DNA of 38,851 nucleotides from JAKAFX01 sp049965715 (GTDB lineage Archaea; Thermoplasmatota; Thermoplasmata; Thermoplasmatales; Thermoplasmataceae). Positions 25,440 to 33,689 of this stretch are shown here, piece by piece. The stretch lies in the NCBI GenBank assembly GCA_049965715.1, contig JBMFWA010000013.1, positions 1 through 38,851 of the forward strand, written 5' to 3'. Below the pieces are notes generated by a model that was not told the DNA's origin, did no database searches, and worked only from the letters and a program-made list of their open reading frames with translations. The translations under genes and the position numbers were made by a program. Every line of letters starts with the position of its first letter. The first letter of the stretch is position 1.

Positions 25440-25599
25440 GCACTGGTCTTACCGTGAGGCTGACCTTACCATTCACCGTGATGTTGGCCGCCATCCCGGG
25501 CAATTTAATGGTGAGTTCCGAAAACTCAAATTCTGCAGTGCTCTTGGTGCCTTCTATGGCTGCTATGAAATTCTCCATGATCGACTCTTCTTCTGCCAT
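25420..25599 (-). CDS. Small protein (59 aa), first gene of a two-gene operon
   Basis: The reading frame gives MAEEESIMENFIAAIEGTKS, continuing TAEFEFSELTIKLPGMAANI and TVNGKVSLTVRPVHERTTH. It is acidic at the N terminus (helix) and then shows alternating hydrophobic residues typical of strands. A TATA-like AGATATTTATACT (minus strand, plus coordinates 25618-25630) lies 25 nt before the ATG, and the stop overlaps the downstream gene by 20 nt. These two features make it a convincing gene despite its size. Function is unknown. The pattern of short helix then strands is faintly like the start of the downstream protein, which could mean a related pair. Confidence 0.65.
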   Translation of the reverse strand: MAEEESIMENFIAAIEGTKSTAEFEFSELTIKLPGMAANITVNGKVSLTVRPVHERTTH

Positions 25600-25617
25600 A
25601 AGTCATTAATATGGGAT

Positions 25618-25630
25618 AGTATAAATATCT
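25618..25630 (-). promoter_or_regulatory. TATA box of the 59-residue gene
   Basis: The minus strand reads AGATATTTATACT, centred 25 nt before the ATG at 25599. It provides the promoter for the two small genes. Confidence 0.5.
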
Positions 25631-25680
25631 ATTCCAGTGTAAATAAAACAGTTCACAAAAAAGGCGTGTAGGTCTTAATC

Positions 25681-26280
25681 CTACCGGGTCCTGCTTTTTA
25701 ACCTTCTTTTAGCGAATATAGACCGGAACACTAAGATATATACAGCAAGGAAGATCACAATAGCAGGGAATATTCCTATATTCAGGGAAGGCAGTATTCT
25801 GATTATGACATACAGGAGTCCGCCAGAAATAAAGGATAGGACCCCTATTCCGAAAACTGTATTGCCAAAACTGCCAAGGCTGGAATTAATCTCATACTCA
25901 TCGTATTCTTTTTCCTCAAGAACCTTTCTGAATTGCGTGAATGTTTCTGTGAGCCCTGCGAACAGGAAACCGAGTAATGAGGCAACAATGGTAATCACAT
26001 AATCAGTTAAATTTCCAGTCTGGATAATTATTGGCGTGCGAATGTAAAGTGTCAGGTATCCCCTTGACAGCACAAGTGGTATAATGGAAAGTATAAGCGC
26101 CAGAAACCTCATTTTAGAGTGTTTTCCATTTATCAGCGCGTTCAGAGATACCAAAAGTGATATGAGTATAATCAGAAGTGACAATACCTGTGAGATAGTT
26201 CCAACTGTATATGCAAGAAGATAGAATCCTGGAGAAGCCATGAGAAAGAAGCTTGCAAGGAATAATGAATATCTGTTCAT
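25681..26280 (-). CDS. Membrane protein, last gene of the MoxR operon (199 aa)
   Basis: A small integral-membrane protein with about six hydrophobic spans and a basic end (FAKRRLKSRTR). Between the spans is an acidic cytosolic-looking loop, KVLEEKEYDEYEINSSLG. I recognise no family. The ATG follows the DUF58 stop with no gap (TAAATG), so it is translated with that gene. It is probably a membrane partner of the DUF58/MoxR system. Confidence 0.75.
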   Translation of the reverse strand: MNRYSLFLASFFLMASPGFYLLAYTVGTISQVLSLLIILISLLVSLNALINGKHSKMRFLALILSIIPLVLSRGYLTLYIRTPIIIQTGNLTDYVITIVASLLGFLFAGLTETFTQFRKVLEEKEYDEYEINSSLGSFGNTVFGIGVLSFISGGLLYVIIRILPSLNIGIFPAIVIFLAVYILVFRSIFAKRRLKSRTR

Positions 26281-27591
26281 TTACCTTAGCACCCCCATGA
26301 CAATTCCTGCAGCGTGCCCCAATTTCTGGCTTGCCGGATCCCAGTGCACGACCATTGTTCTCCCCGGGATACTTTTTGCCACTTTCTTCCAGCTTGACGC
26401 CTGAACACTTCTGCTGAAAACACTGCCCAGAGAACTGAACGAAGAGTACTTCATCAGAATACCATAATAAACTATGTCCACAAGAATGGTCCGTCCTCTG
26501 TACGATGCAATTTTTCTGCAAACTTCGGAAATCTCGGTCATATTCAGAGTTTGGAGTGATGTCAGGAGGATCACGGTCGATGAGGTCTCAAGCAGGGAAT
26601 GGTAGAATATCTTTCCAAGGTTGATTGGTTCTTTTCTTTTAGAGGTCTTTTCCATTCGGAGAAGCATATTAGTTATTCTCCTCATGTTTTCCATTCCTGA
26701 TGCCGGCAATACGTAGTCCCCACGTTCTCCGATTTTAGACTGAAGAGACCACATGCCGACGCTGAATCCGGAAGCAAGAAACATCCTGGTTGAAGAGAGT
26801 GCGAACTGTATGGCATATTCCAGCTGATTTTCCTCCTCAGTGCCGCGAAGAATATTGGAATTTCTGTCTATTAGAAATATAACGCTTTTTGTGCCTTCTC
26901 TTTCATACTGGTTGACAAGAAGGTTTCCGTTTTCTCCAGCCCTGGCACTTGCTTTCCAGTTGATAGTCCTGTATGGATCGCCCACCGTATATTCTCTTAT
27001 TGTCTCAAAATCTGTGGATACCGGACCGGTGTTGGAAACATGCGATCGTGGAAACCTCACTCTGGTTCTGTACTTTCTCCTCAATTTCTCCTGTGCCAGT
27101 ATCCTGGGCGTTATTTCTATCTCTTTCTTCAGATCAACGGAGTCAGAGATTCCATTGATAATTCCCATGGAGGGAAAGTAGTTGAACGAAACAATGCCCA
27201 CCTGGAAGATCCCCCTTCTCATTGCCCGTACCTTGTAGTCAAATTCCACTTCAAGGTACCTGAGACCCTTATAGACAATATGGACGTTATTCCCCTCTAA
27301 AAGATCAAAAGAATCAACAATTGGCAGTGAGATATCAAAGAGACCTATTCCTCTTTTTATGCTTATGCTTGCTGTTATGCTGATAGTATCACCCACATAA
27401 GCCTTGTCAGGGTATTTTATTTCAAATTTAATGTCGGGGTTTGTCTCCATCTCATAAAGAATGATTAGGAACACAGCAATTGTGAGGATGCCTGCAACAA
27501 GGGAAGGTGTAGTCGACACAGCAGCCCCTATGGCAACGATTGATCCGGCAACAAGTATTGCCATGAGGCTCTTTGTCCACTGATTTACCAT
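26281..27591 (-). CDS. DUF58 protein
   Basis: The protein has 436 residues. Two N-terminal membrane spans (ILVAGSIVAIGAAVSTTPSLV, AGILTIAVFLIILYEM) are followed by a beta-rich ectodomain. Then comes the DUF58 signature: EYTVGDPYRTINWKASARAGENGNLLVNQYEREG. A VWA-like region follows (KSVIFLIDRNSNIL). Its metal site would need DxSxS but reads DRNSN, so the MIDAS motif appears degenerate. DUF58 proteins are typically encoded next to MoxR ATPases and act with them. The gene starts 16 nt after the MoxR stop. Confidence 0.88.
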   Translation of the reverse strand: MVNQWTKSLMAILVAGSIVAIGAAVSTTPSLVAGILTIAVFLIILYEMETNPDIKFEIKYPDKAYVGDTISITASISIKRGIGLFDISLPIVDSFDLLEGNNVHIVYKGLRYLEVEFDYKVRAMRRGIFQVGIVSFNYFPSMGIINGISDSVDLKKEIEITPRILAQEKLRRKYRTRVRFPRSHVSNTGPVSTDFETIREYTVGDPYRTINWKASARAGENGNLLVNQYEREGTKSVIFLIDRNSNILRGTEEENQLEYAIQFALSSTRMFLASGFSVGMWSLQSKIGERGDYVLPASGMENMRRITNMLLRMEKTSKRKEPINLGKIFYHSLLETSSTVILLTSLQTLNMTEISEVCRKIASYRGRTILVDIVYYGILMKYSSFSSLGSVFSRSVQASSWKKVAKSIPGRTMVVHWDPASQKLGHAAGIVMGVLR

Positions 27592-27607
27592 TTTTTCACG
27601 CTTTCAT

Positions 27608-28594
27608 CTACTTCGGAACCAGTATCTTTTTGGCAACGTCGTCTATAATTGTGGAGGGGTTAAGATTCTCCATCTCAAATTCAGGTTTGAGTATAAGCCT
27701 GTGTGAAAGGGAGATTGAATAAACAGCCTTGACGTCGTCGGGTATGACATAGTTCCTTCCCTGTACATAGGCAAAAGCTCTGCTCATCCTGAGAAGCGAG
27801 ATAAGGCCTCGTGTACTGGGTCCTGACAGTACTCTACTGTCTTTTCTGCACTGTGCGAATGCAGATATATAGTCAAGGAGTTCATCACTGACTTTTACCT
27901 CAGTTTCCAGGGACTGCTGCATCTCGAGAATTTTTGAGTTGTCTGTAACCGTCCTGGCTTCCCTGCTTGGATCGTCCTTCTGCCAGGAGAGTCTTCTTTT
28001 CAATACCTCTTTCTCACTTTGCGGATGACCCAGCGAGAGCTCAACCATGAATCTGTCCATCTGAGCCTCAGGCAAGGGATATGTCCCTTCAAATTCTATG
28101 GGGTTCTGTGTGGCAATGACTATGAATGGAAGGGGCAGCTTTATTGTTTCACCCTCTATGGTCACCTGTCTCTCTTCCATTGCTTCCAGTAAAGCTGCCT
28201 GTGTCTTTGGAGGGGCTCTGTTAATCTCGTCTGCCAGTATTAAATTAGCAAAAATAGGTCCCCTGATCACCTCGAATTCAGACTTTGCCTGTCTCCAGAC
28301 CTTTGTCCCAATAATGTCGCTGGGGAGAAGATCAGGCGTGAACTGGATCCGGTGATAACTTAGTCCAAGAACCTGCGCAAGGAGTTTTGCAAGAAAAGTT
28401 TTACCAGTGCCCGGATCATCCTGCAGTAAGACGTGCCCGGATGCCAGTATTGCAGCAAGTATCTTTTCAAGAACTTTCCTGTCGCCGACGAAGTATTTGG
28501 AAAGTTCATTCAATATTCCCGCTACACTTTCATTCTTGCCTTCTGTACTCTTTGTTTTATTATCATCTTTTTCTGAAACTTTTACCTCATCCAT
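27608..28594 (-). CDS. MoxR-family AAA+ ATPase
   Basis: This cytosolic AAA+ ATPase of the MoxR group has 328 residues and acts as a chaperone-like factor for complex assembly. Walker A is at residues 59-66 but reads DDPGTGKT, with Asp replacing the first Gly of the usual GxPGxGKT. Walker B and the family marker are intact (LILADEINRAPPKTQAALLEAMEERQV). The sensor 1 segment PFIVIATQNPIEFEGTYPLPEAQMDRFM and the C-terminal lid (SGPSTRGLISLLRMSRAFA, IPDDVKAV) are also present. It overlaps the upstream membrane-protein gene by 8 nt and leads into DUF58. Confidence 0.93.
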   Translation of the reverse strand: MDEVKVSEKDDNKTKSTEGKNESVAGILNELSKYFVGDRKVLEKILAAILASGHVLLQDDPGTGKTFLAKLLAQVLGLSYHRIQFTPDLLPSDIIGTKVWRQAKSEFEVIRGPIFANLILADEINRAPPKTQAALLEAMEERQVTIEGETIKLPLPFIVIATQNPIEFEGTYPLPEAQMDRFMVELSLGHPQSEKEVLKRRLSWQKDDPSREARTVTDNSKILEMQQSLETEVKVSDELLDYISAFAQCRKDSRVLSGPSTRGLISLLRMSRAFAYVQGRNYVIPDDVKAVYSISLSHRLILKPEFEMENLNPSTIIDDVAKKILVPK

Positions 28595-29708
28595 AAGCTA
28601 CACCTGAACTGTTGACCGAAATGTTCCTGACGGTCTGCTCCACTATGCTCTTCCGTTTGGCAATCTCAACCTCAATCTCTTCCCTCAGGTTGAGAATACC
28701 ATACCTGATTCCGAACGGCACCTCGTAATTTAATATTGGGGCCAGAATATGATTGATCTTCTGGTAGTCCATCTCCATGCTGTTTAGGAGTATAGTCAAC
28801 TGAATCAGCAGAGAATCTTTTTTACCGTCGCGTATGAACTGATCAACACTGCCTACAATATCCTGGAATCTCTGATCGCCATAAATATTCACACTGTGCT
28901 TGAATTTCCCAAAGACATTTGCCGTTATGGAATCCATCCTCCTTGAACTGCTGGAATATACTTTTATCATAATATAGAGGAATACTAGCACTATCACGAT
29001 GAGGAAGAAAATGAAAATGTAAGCGTTGAGAGCGGAGGGTTTGGGTATGTACAGTATAGAGATCATGACCCCCAGCATGAACCCCATGGTTGCCCACTTT
29101 CCCATTGAGTCGTGCATGTATTTTCCGGCAGATGCTGTTTCCAGTTTTTCAGATGCAAGGAGGAAAGGACCAGCGGTGAACGGCAGCAATGCAACTGCTG
29201 TAAATTCAAAGGGATATTGAAATACAGGCAAATAAGATAATGGAAGGCTGGCAGTCAGGAGCCCCAGCGCTGCAAAGAATGCACTGTATGCCAGGATTCC
29301 TATGGATCTGCCTCCCACGGGAGAAATATTCTTAGATTTCATGGACCCTGCAAAAATACTGAGATTTATGCTATAGAAGAACAGGAATATTCCGAAGAAT
29401 TCATAGAGATAGGAAACAGAATGATAGAAATAAAATAGATTGTATTCAAAAATACCTGTGAACAGGTAAAGATAAATTCCATTTGCGATAGAGAACTTAA
29501 CGGTTTTCTCAACCTTTCTGTATCCAAAAAGTCCCACTGCGCGGGCGATGGCGGAAATAATGACAGGGTAGAGGGAGATTCTTATCAACTCTATTAGAAA
29601 AGAAAGAGCAGGGTCTGTAGAGGTAAATCCGGATACAATGAAGATGAAGAGAAGGGCCGCCGCATACTTTATGGCAAAAGCAGCAACACTCTTTCCTGTA
29701 GGTTTCAA
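28587..29708 (-). CDS. Membrane protein of the MoxR operon (373 aa)
   Basis: An integral-membrane protein with about 8-9 spans in the first ~250 residues. A ~110-residue cytosolic C terminus follows, rich in charged helices (SITANVFGKFKHSVNIYGDQRFQDIVGSVDQ). No family is recognised. The start is a TTG immediately after the DUF4129-like gene's stop. It probably provides the membrane platform for the MoxR-DUF58 complex. Confidence 0.78.
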   Translation of the reverse strand: MKPTGKSVAAFAIKYAAALLFIFIVSGFTSTDPALSFLIELIRISLYPVIISAIARAVGLFGYRKVEKTVKFSIANGIYLYLFTGIFEYNLFYFYHSVSYLYEFFGIFLFFYSINLSIFAGSMKSKNISPVGGRSIGILAYSAFFAALGLLTASLPLSYLPVFQYPFEFTAVALLPFTAGPFLLASEKLETASAGKYMHDSMGKWATMGFMLGVMISILYIPKPSALNAYIFIFFLIVIVLVFLYIMIKVYSSSSRRMDSITANVFGKFKHSVNIYGDQRFQDIVGSVDQFIRDGKKDSLLIQLTILLNSMEMDYQKINHILAPILNYEVPFGIRYGILNLREEIEVEIAKRKSIVEQTVRNISVNSSGVAYG

Positions 29709-29710
29709 GT

Positions 29711-30925
29711 CTACTCATCCTCGCTTTTACAGATGATCACTTTAGGCTGATTGAACGAGCGGGAAAGACCGTAAAGAAACTGCTCATACTGGTCACGTCC
29801 TATCTTCAGTTTACCGTAAAACGACTTTTCAAAGATCTCCACCAGTAGCGGCATCTCCGACTTATCCTTGAAACGGTTATTGGCCGTCATTTTCTCTATC
29901 ACTTCCCTTATGGTCAGGTTATCCTGATGGAAATCCGCTTCTTTCAATATATTCAGATGCACCAGATCTACGATATCCGACTCATAGAGGACTCCTCTGA
30001 TAAACTTGGTCTCAATATTTCTTCCCTTACTTGCTTTTATCATGTTGCAGGATTTTGAAAGTGTGACAATTGCCCTTCCAGGGGCCTCAGAATTAAGATC
30101 GCAGCTTGCCGTCAATGATGCGTCGGGGTCGTAAATTATTCCCAGCTCTGTTCCGTATGACCATAATAGCGGGAGATCATCTTTAATCGCGGGGCGTATC
30201 ATGTCATAACCACTGGACCATCCCTCAAAGGGGGCGATGGTTTCGCCCGCGCCTATACCTATTTGTATATCTTTATAATTCTCACCCCCGTCTGGATTAA
30301 CTGCGGAAAGAAGCAGTTCAGAATCCGTTTCTGTTTCTTCATCGGCGCTCTTCTTTCTGGACAAGGACATTTTGGAAATCGTCAGCACCACAGCAGAAAC
30401 CGCTACCACAGATATTATGATTATTAGCAGAAGCTGATTTATTGGTGGAAAAACAGGGTGGGGAGTACTGGACTGTGAGGTGGTACCACCAGATCCTCCC
30501 GAACCTCCCGGTCCTCCTGAACTGCCTGGCCCTCCAGATCCGCCAGGTCCTCCTGAACCTCCAGGACCTGAAGATCCCCCGGGTCCCGATGATCCAGTTC
30601 CACCTGAACCAAACAGGTTACCCAGATTTGGAAGTGTAAAGTTCAATCTGGGAATATATCTGCTCATGTTTGGAAAATTAAGGTTAAACTTCGGCAATGA
30701 GAAATTGAAATGTGGAAGACTTAATCCAGATGAACCGCCCAGACCGGTTAAACCAGATCCTGAAGTGCCCCCGCCACTTGAACCAATTGATCCCCCTCCA
30801 GAAGATGTGGCACTGGAACCCGGGCTGCTTGGAAGTGGTTGTATCTGGGTGATTGAAGCTGCGAGCAGCCACGTAACTATTATCACAGCCAGTAAGGAGA
30901 GCAGAATTGTCTTCGAAGCCAACAC
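29711..30925 (-). CDS. DUF4129-like membrane protein with Gly/Ser/Pro linker
   Basis: The 404-residue protein has a signal-like N-terminal hydrophobic span, then an extracellular low-complexity region with PxLNFTLP-type short repeats and a ~45-residue Gly/Ser/Pro stretch (GPGGSSGPGGSGGPGG and similar), then one membrane span (LLLIIIISVVAVSAVVLTI). The cytosolic domain ends in LTIREVIEKMTANNRFKDKSEMPLLVEIFEKSFYGK, which resembles the DUF4129 C-terminal motif (TPREyxxxL, then LTxLYExARYG). DUF4129 proteins are common partners in MoxR/transglutaminase operons. The Gly-rich part looks collagen-like but is too short and irregular to call a collagen helix. Confidence 0.78.
   Translation of the reverse strand: MLASKTILLSLLAVIIVTWLLAASITQIQPLPSSPGSSATSSGGGSIGSSGGGTSGSGLTGLGGSSGLSLPHFNFSLPKFNLNFPNMSRYIPRLNFTLPNLGNLFGSGGTGSSGPGGSSGPGGSGGPGGSGGPGSSGGPGGSGGSGGTTSQSSTPHPVFPPINQLLLIIIISVVAVSAVVLTISKMSLSRKKSADEETETDSELLLSAVNPDGGENYKDIQIGIGAGETIAPFEGWSSGYDMIRPAIKDDLPLLWSYGTELGIIYDPDASLTASCDLNSEAPGRAIVTLSKSCNMIKASKGRNIETKFIRGVLYESDIVDLVHLNILKEADFHQDNLTIREVIEKMTANNRFKDKSEMPLLVEIFEKSFYGKLKIGRDQYEQFLYGLSRSFNQPKVIICKSEDE
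30478..30606. repeat. Low-complexity Gly/Ser/Pro-coding tract
   Basis: A run of degenerate 12-15-nt units, reading CCTCCTGAACC or CCTCCAGATCC on the plus strand, encodes GPGGSGGPGG-type residues on the minus strand. The opposite strand shows a proline-rich open frame that is only a mirror of this tract. Unit number could vary by slippage between strains. Confidence 0.6.
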
Positions 30926-30988
30926 TTATTGATCTACATGGAGATTATAATCTTTCGCAATGAAAATCGCGCAAACAATGGACAGAAA

Positions 30989-33571
30989 TCAATTAATTGA
31001 AGTTCTCCTCTTCCTGTATTTTCTGTATTCAATGTAACCCGCGAGTGCAGTCAGTAGAAGAACAATGATCTCAAGTATGTTGAGAGGTCCGATGTAGTTA
31101 CCAAGAAAACCCAACCCAGCGTATGATAATGATGATGCAACAATCGCTGTCGTGGCATATGCAACTGAAGGGGGTGCGACGTGAATCTCATAATAACCAT
31201 AGTTCGTGGAAAAGTGTTTACCCATGAAGGTATAGTTCACAACAAGTTCAGGCAACCTGTAGGTTCCAACTCCAGAAAGTGCCATATTAACCGTAAAAGT
31301 GTGTGACTGACCAGGTGCGAGTGAAGCGAGATACAGTTTTCCTGAGGACTTTTGGAAGGTTGCAGATCCATTGTAATATGAAAGAAACTGATCAATGTTC
31401 ATTGTTATGCTGTTTACTGAAACATTATCTTCGTTTCTCAGATCCACAATCAGCCTGTATGTGTCTCCGGCAATCCGTGAAGAACTGACAGCAACGTGTA
31501 AGTCAGGAGTAAAGGTGCTGTTGAATTGCATATGGTAATTTTCGAGATTGAAGCTTGATGAGGGCTGTATGAGAAATATCTTTGAAGAAGCATTGAATCC
31601 GGTGGATTCCGTCAAAGTCTGGTTGTTTGTCATGAGTGTGAAGTTGAAATTGGACAGTGAAGATGATGAGGAGCTGGAATTTCCATACCCCATGCCGATC
31701 ACTGATATATCAGAAGATTGTGGTTCAACCAGATCTGAGTTGTAGTCAAATAGCCGTGCAGCAGTTATGTTGTGGTAAGTGCCAGAGGAGTGCAGGGCAT
31801 TCATCCAGAATGAAAGACCAAATGAAAAAGCCACGTTCCCGCTGGAAACATTTATGGACTGTCCAGCTGCAGATCTGAATACACTTCTGAGTGAATTTGC
31901 GTTTATCATTCCAGCTGCAAGGATTGAAGTTGTGGGACTTGTCGAGGAGATTCCCGGAGTAAGATAGCCTGACTTCAACGAGTTTGAGAATAAGGCGGCA
32001 GCAGAGTTCTGGCTGGCCTTCAAAATCAGGCTGTTTGCGAATAAATCTGCGATCTGGCTAAATGAGGGATTTGATGAAAATATGTACAAAGTTATGCTCT
32101 GATTGCCGTAGTTAATGCCGCTAATGTTCGACGATGTACTATAGGAGAAAATCTCCATAAGTGATCCAGTGTCAAGGGCATTTGACACAGCTGAAGAAGC
32201 TGATCTAGCATCGGCAGAAGTCGATGCCAGATTGCCCGGGAAAGCGGTTATAAAGAGGAAATTAGGTATAAGTGACACTAATCCAGATGTAATAGCGCTT
32301 CCTGACGATCCAGATATTCCCAAGGGAATAGAAAATGAAGAGAGATTATCCTGAACTATGACTGCCGAAAATATACTATCTGTAAAAGGAGAGGATGAGA
32401 ACAGGAAGTTGCTGGAAGTGTTGTTCACCTCCATCGAACCATATGCATTGTAAATATCGCCGTTACCCGTAACAAAGGACAGATCAGCCTGAATGGAAGA
32501 TATCGAACTGCTGGATGATGCCATGGTTTTAGCAATATAATTCATATAAGCACTTTTTACATTGGCATAGGGATAAGAGGATGCATCAACCTTTGGTAAA
32601 AAGCTGGTTGAGTATAAAATTGGAGATGGATAATTAGAATTCAAGGCACCAATAACTGAATCAACATTCACATTAACATTTTCAGAATGGATCCCGATCG
32701 TAACAGCCGCACCGGGACTGAGGGTTGAATTTCCATACCCGAATATCATCAGTCCGGATATCATCAGGATAATGACAAGAAGAATAGAGGCCATCTTTGT
32801 CCCGCCGTTACGATCTCCAGAGTCTCCGGATGCTGGAGGCCCCCTCTTCTTCGAATTGAAAATTCTTGAGACAAAATGACCTGTAACTCCGCTGACAACC
32901 AGGAGTATGACCAGCGATTCAATGACATTTACCACGAATATGTCCAGCAACGAACCAATCTGTCCGCCAATAGGCACTCTGGGAAAAGATACAAACGGCG
33001 TAACGCCCCCGGTGGAGGTCAGGCTGGAAAGGAAGAATGTGTATATCTTATCGATCACAGGTTCAGCCGTCAGTGTATACAGGTTGGTCCCAGACGGTAC
33101 GATCCCAAGGACGGATGTATTTATTACTCTTGATAAATTCGACAGACTAAAGATAAGTGAAAATGCGGCCAGTCCAAGCAATGTCCATGAGATCGAATAA
33201 ACAAGAAGTGATGTACCAATTGCTCTTCCGGTCTTTCCTGCCGTAATACCGATCACAACACCGATAAGTATCCAGGAAACGAGAAGCGCCGTCCGACCAA
33301 GCGGGTTACCTAAGAGCAGATATACCANNNNNNNNNNNNNNNNNNNNNNNNNNNNNNNNNNNNNNNNNNNNNNNNNNNNNNNNNNNNNNNNNNNNNNNNN
33401 NNNNNNNNNNNNNNNNNNNNNNNNNNGCCCAAGAATGAACACCATCCGATACCCAATGAATGGCCCAATCCAGTCTATAAGTGGGCTGTAAGCTGGGGAA
33501 AGCAGATAATACGATAATATCAGGACAGCAAAGGTTCCCGCAAGCAGGGCAGCGAGTTTACCCATGTACAT
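30989..33571 (-). CDS. Large Ser/Asn-rich envelope protein, first gene of the MoxR operon (assembly gap inside)
   Basis: About 860 residues, with a 99-nt N run (33328-33426) standing for roughly residues 49-82, so the true length is uncertain. The start has several membrane spans. Next comes a further span (SILLVIILMISGLMIFGYG) and then a ~550-residue external region rich in Ser, Asn and Thr with long Ser tracts (SSSSSSLSN). A beta-sandwich-like domain (LVVDLRNEDNVSVNSITMNIDQFLSYYNGSATF) sits at the end before a last span and a basic tail (YRKYRKRRTSIN). No family is recognised. A TTAATATTTTAAAATAT box (33584-33600) lies about 23 nt before the ATG, so this is probably the first gene of the operon. 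Confidence 0.75.
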   Translation of the reverse strand: MYMGKLAALLAGTFAVLILSYYLLSPAYSPLIDWIGPFIGYRMVFILGXXXXXXXXXXXXXXXXXXXXXXXXXXXXXXXXXXVYLLLGNPLGRTALLVSWILIGVVIGITAGKTGRAIGTSLLVYSISWTLLGLAAFSLIFSLSNLSRVINTSVLGIVPSGTNLYTLTAEPVIDKIYTFFLSSLTSTGGVTPFVSFPRVPIGGQIGSLLDIFVVNVIESLVILLVVSGVTGHFVSRIFNSKKRGPPASGDSGDRNGGTKMASILLVIILMISGLMIFGYGNSTLSPGAAVTIGIHSENVNVNVDSVIGALNSNYPSPILYSTSFLPKVDASSYPYANVKSAYMNYIAKTMASSSSSISSIQADLSFVTGNGDIYNAYGSMEVNNTSSNFLFSSSPFTDSIFSAVIVQDNLSSFSIPLGISGSSGSAITSGLVSLIPNFLFITAFPGNLASTSADARSASSAVSNALDTGSLMEIFSYSTSSNISGINYGNQSITLYIFSSNPSFSQIADLFANSLILKASQNSAAALFSNSLKSGYLTPGISSTSPTTSILAAGMINANSLRSVFRSAAGQSINVSSGNVAFSFGLSFWMNALHSSGTYHNITAARLFDYNSDLVEPQSSDISVIGMGYGNSSSSSSSLSNFNFTLMTNNQTLTESTGFNASSKIFLIQPSSSFNLENYHMQFNSTFTPDLHVAVSSSRIAGDTYRLIVDLRNEDNVSVNSITMNIDQFLSYYNGSATFQKSSGKLYLASLAPGQSHTFTVNMALSGVGTYRLPELVVNYTFMGKHFSTNYGYYEIHVAPPSVAYATTAIVASSLSYAGLGFLGNYIGPLNILEIIVLLLTALAGYIEYRKYRKRRTSIN
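33328..33426. other. Assembly gap (99 Ns)
   Basis: A run of 99 N bases lies within the N-terminal membrane part of the large envelope protein. The length is a multiple of three, so the frame appears continuous, but the true size of the gap cannot be assumed. Confidence 0.99.
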
Positions 33572-33583
33572 AGAATGGAATAA

Positions 33584-33600
33584 TTAATATTTTAAAATAT
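33584..33600 (-). promoter_or_regulatory. Promoter of the MoxR envelope operon
   Basis: The very AT-rich box (ATATTTTAAAATATTAA on the minus strand) is centred about 23 nt before the ATG of the 860-residue gene. It is the strongest promoter candidate for the six-gene run downstream. Confidence 0.45.
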
Positions 33601-33689
33601 CTATACTTAATAGATTTGAGTATCTGGCACCATCATCGCAGATTCCGAGAAACTCGAATGAGATAAATCCCAGTTCCACATGATGCAGT

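Noticed and set aside
30480..30932. Plus-strand proline-rich open frame of 150 codons
   Set aside because: It is the mirror of the Gly/Ser/Pro tract in the DUF4129-like gene on the minus strand; the PPEPPGP composition is a by-product, and it has no start context.
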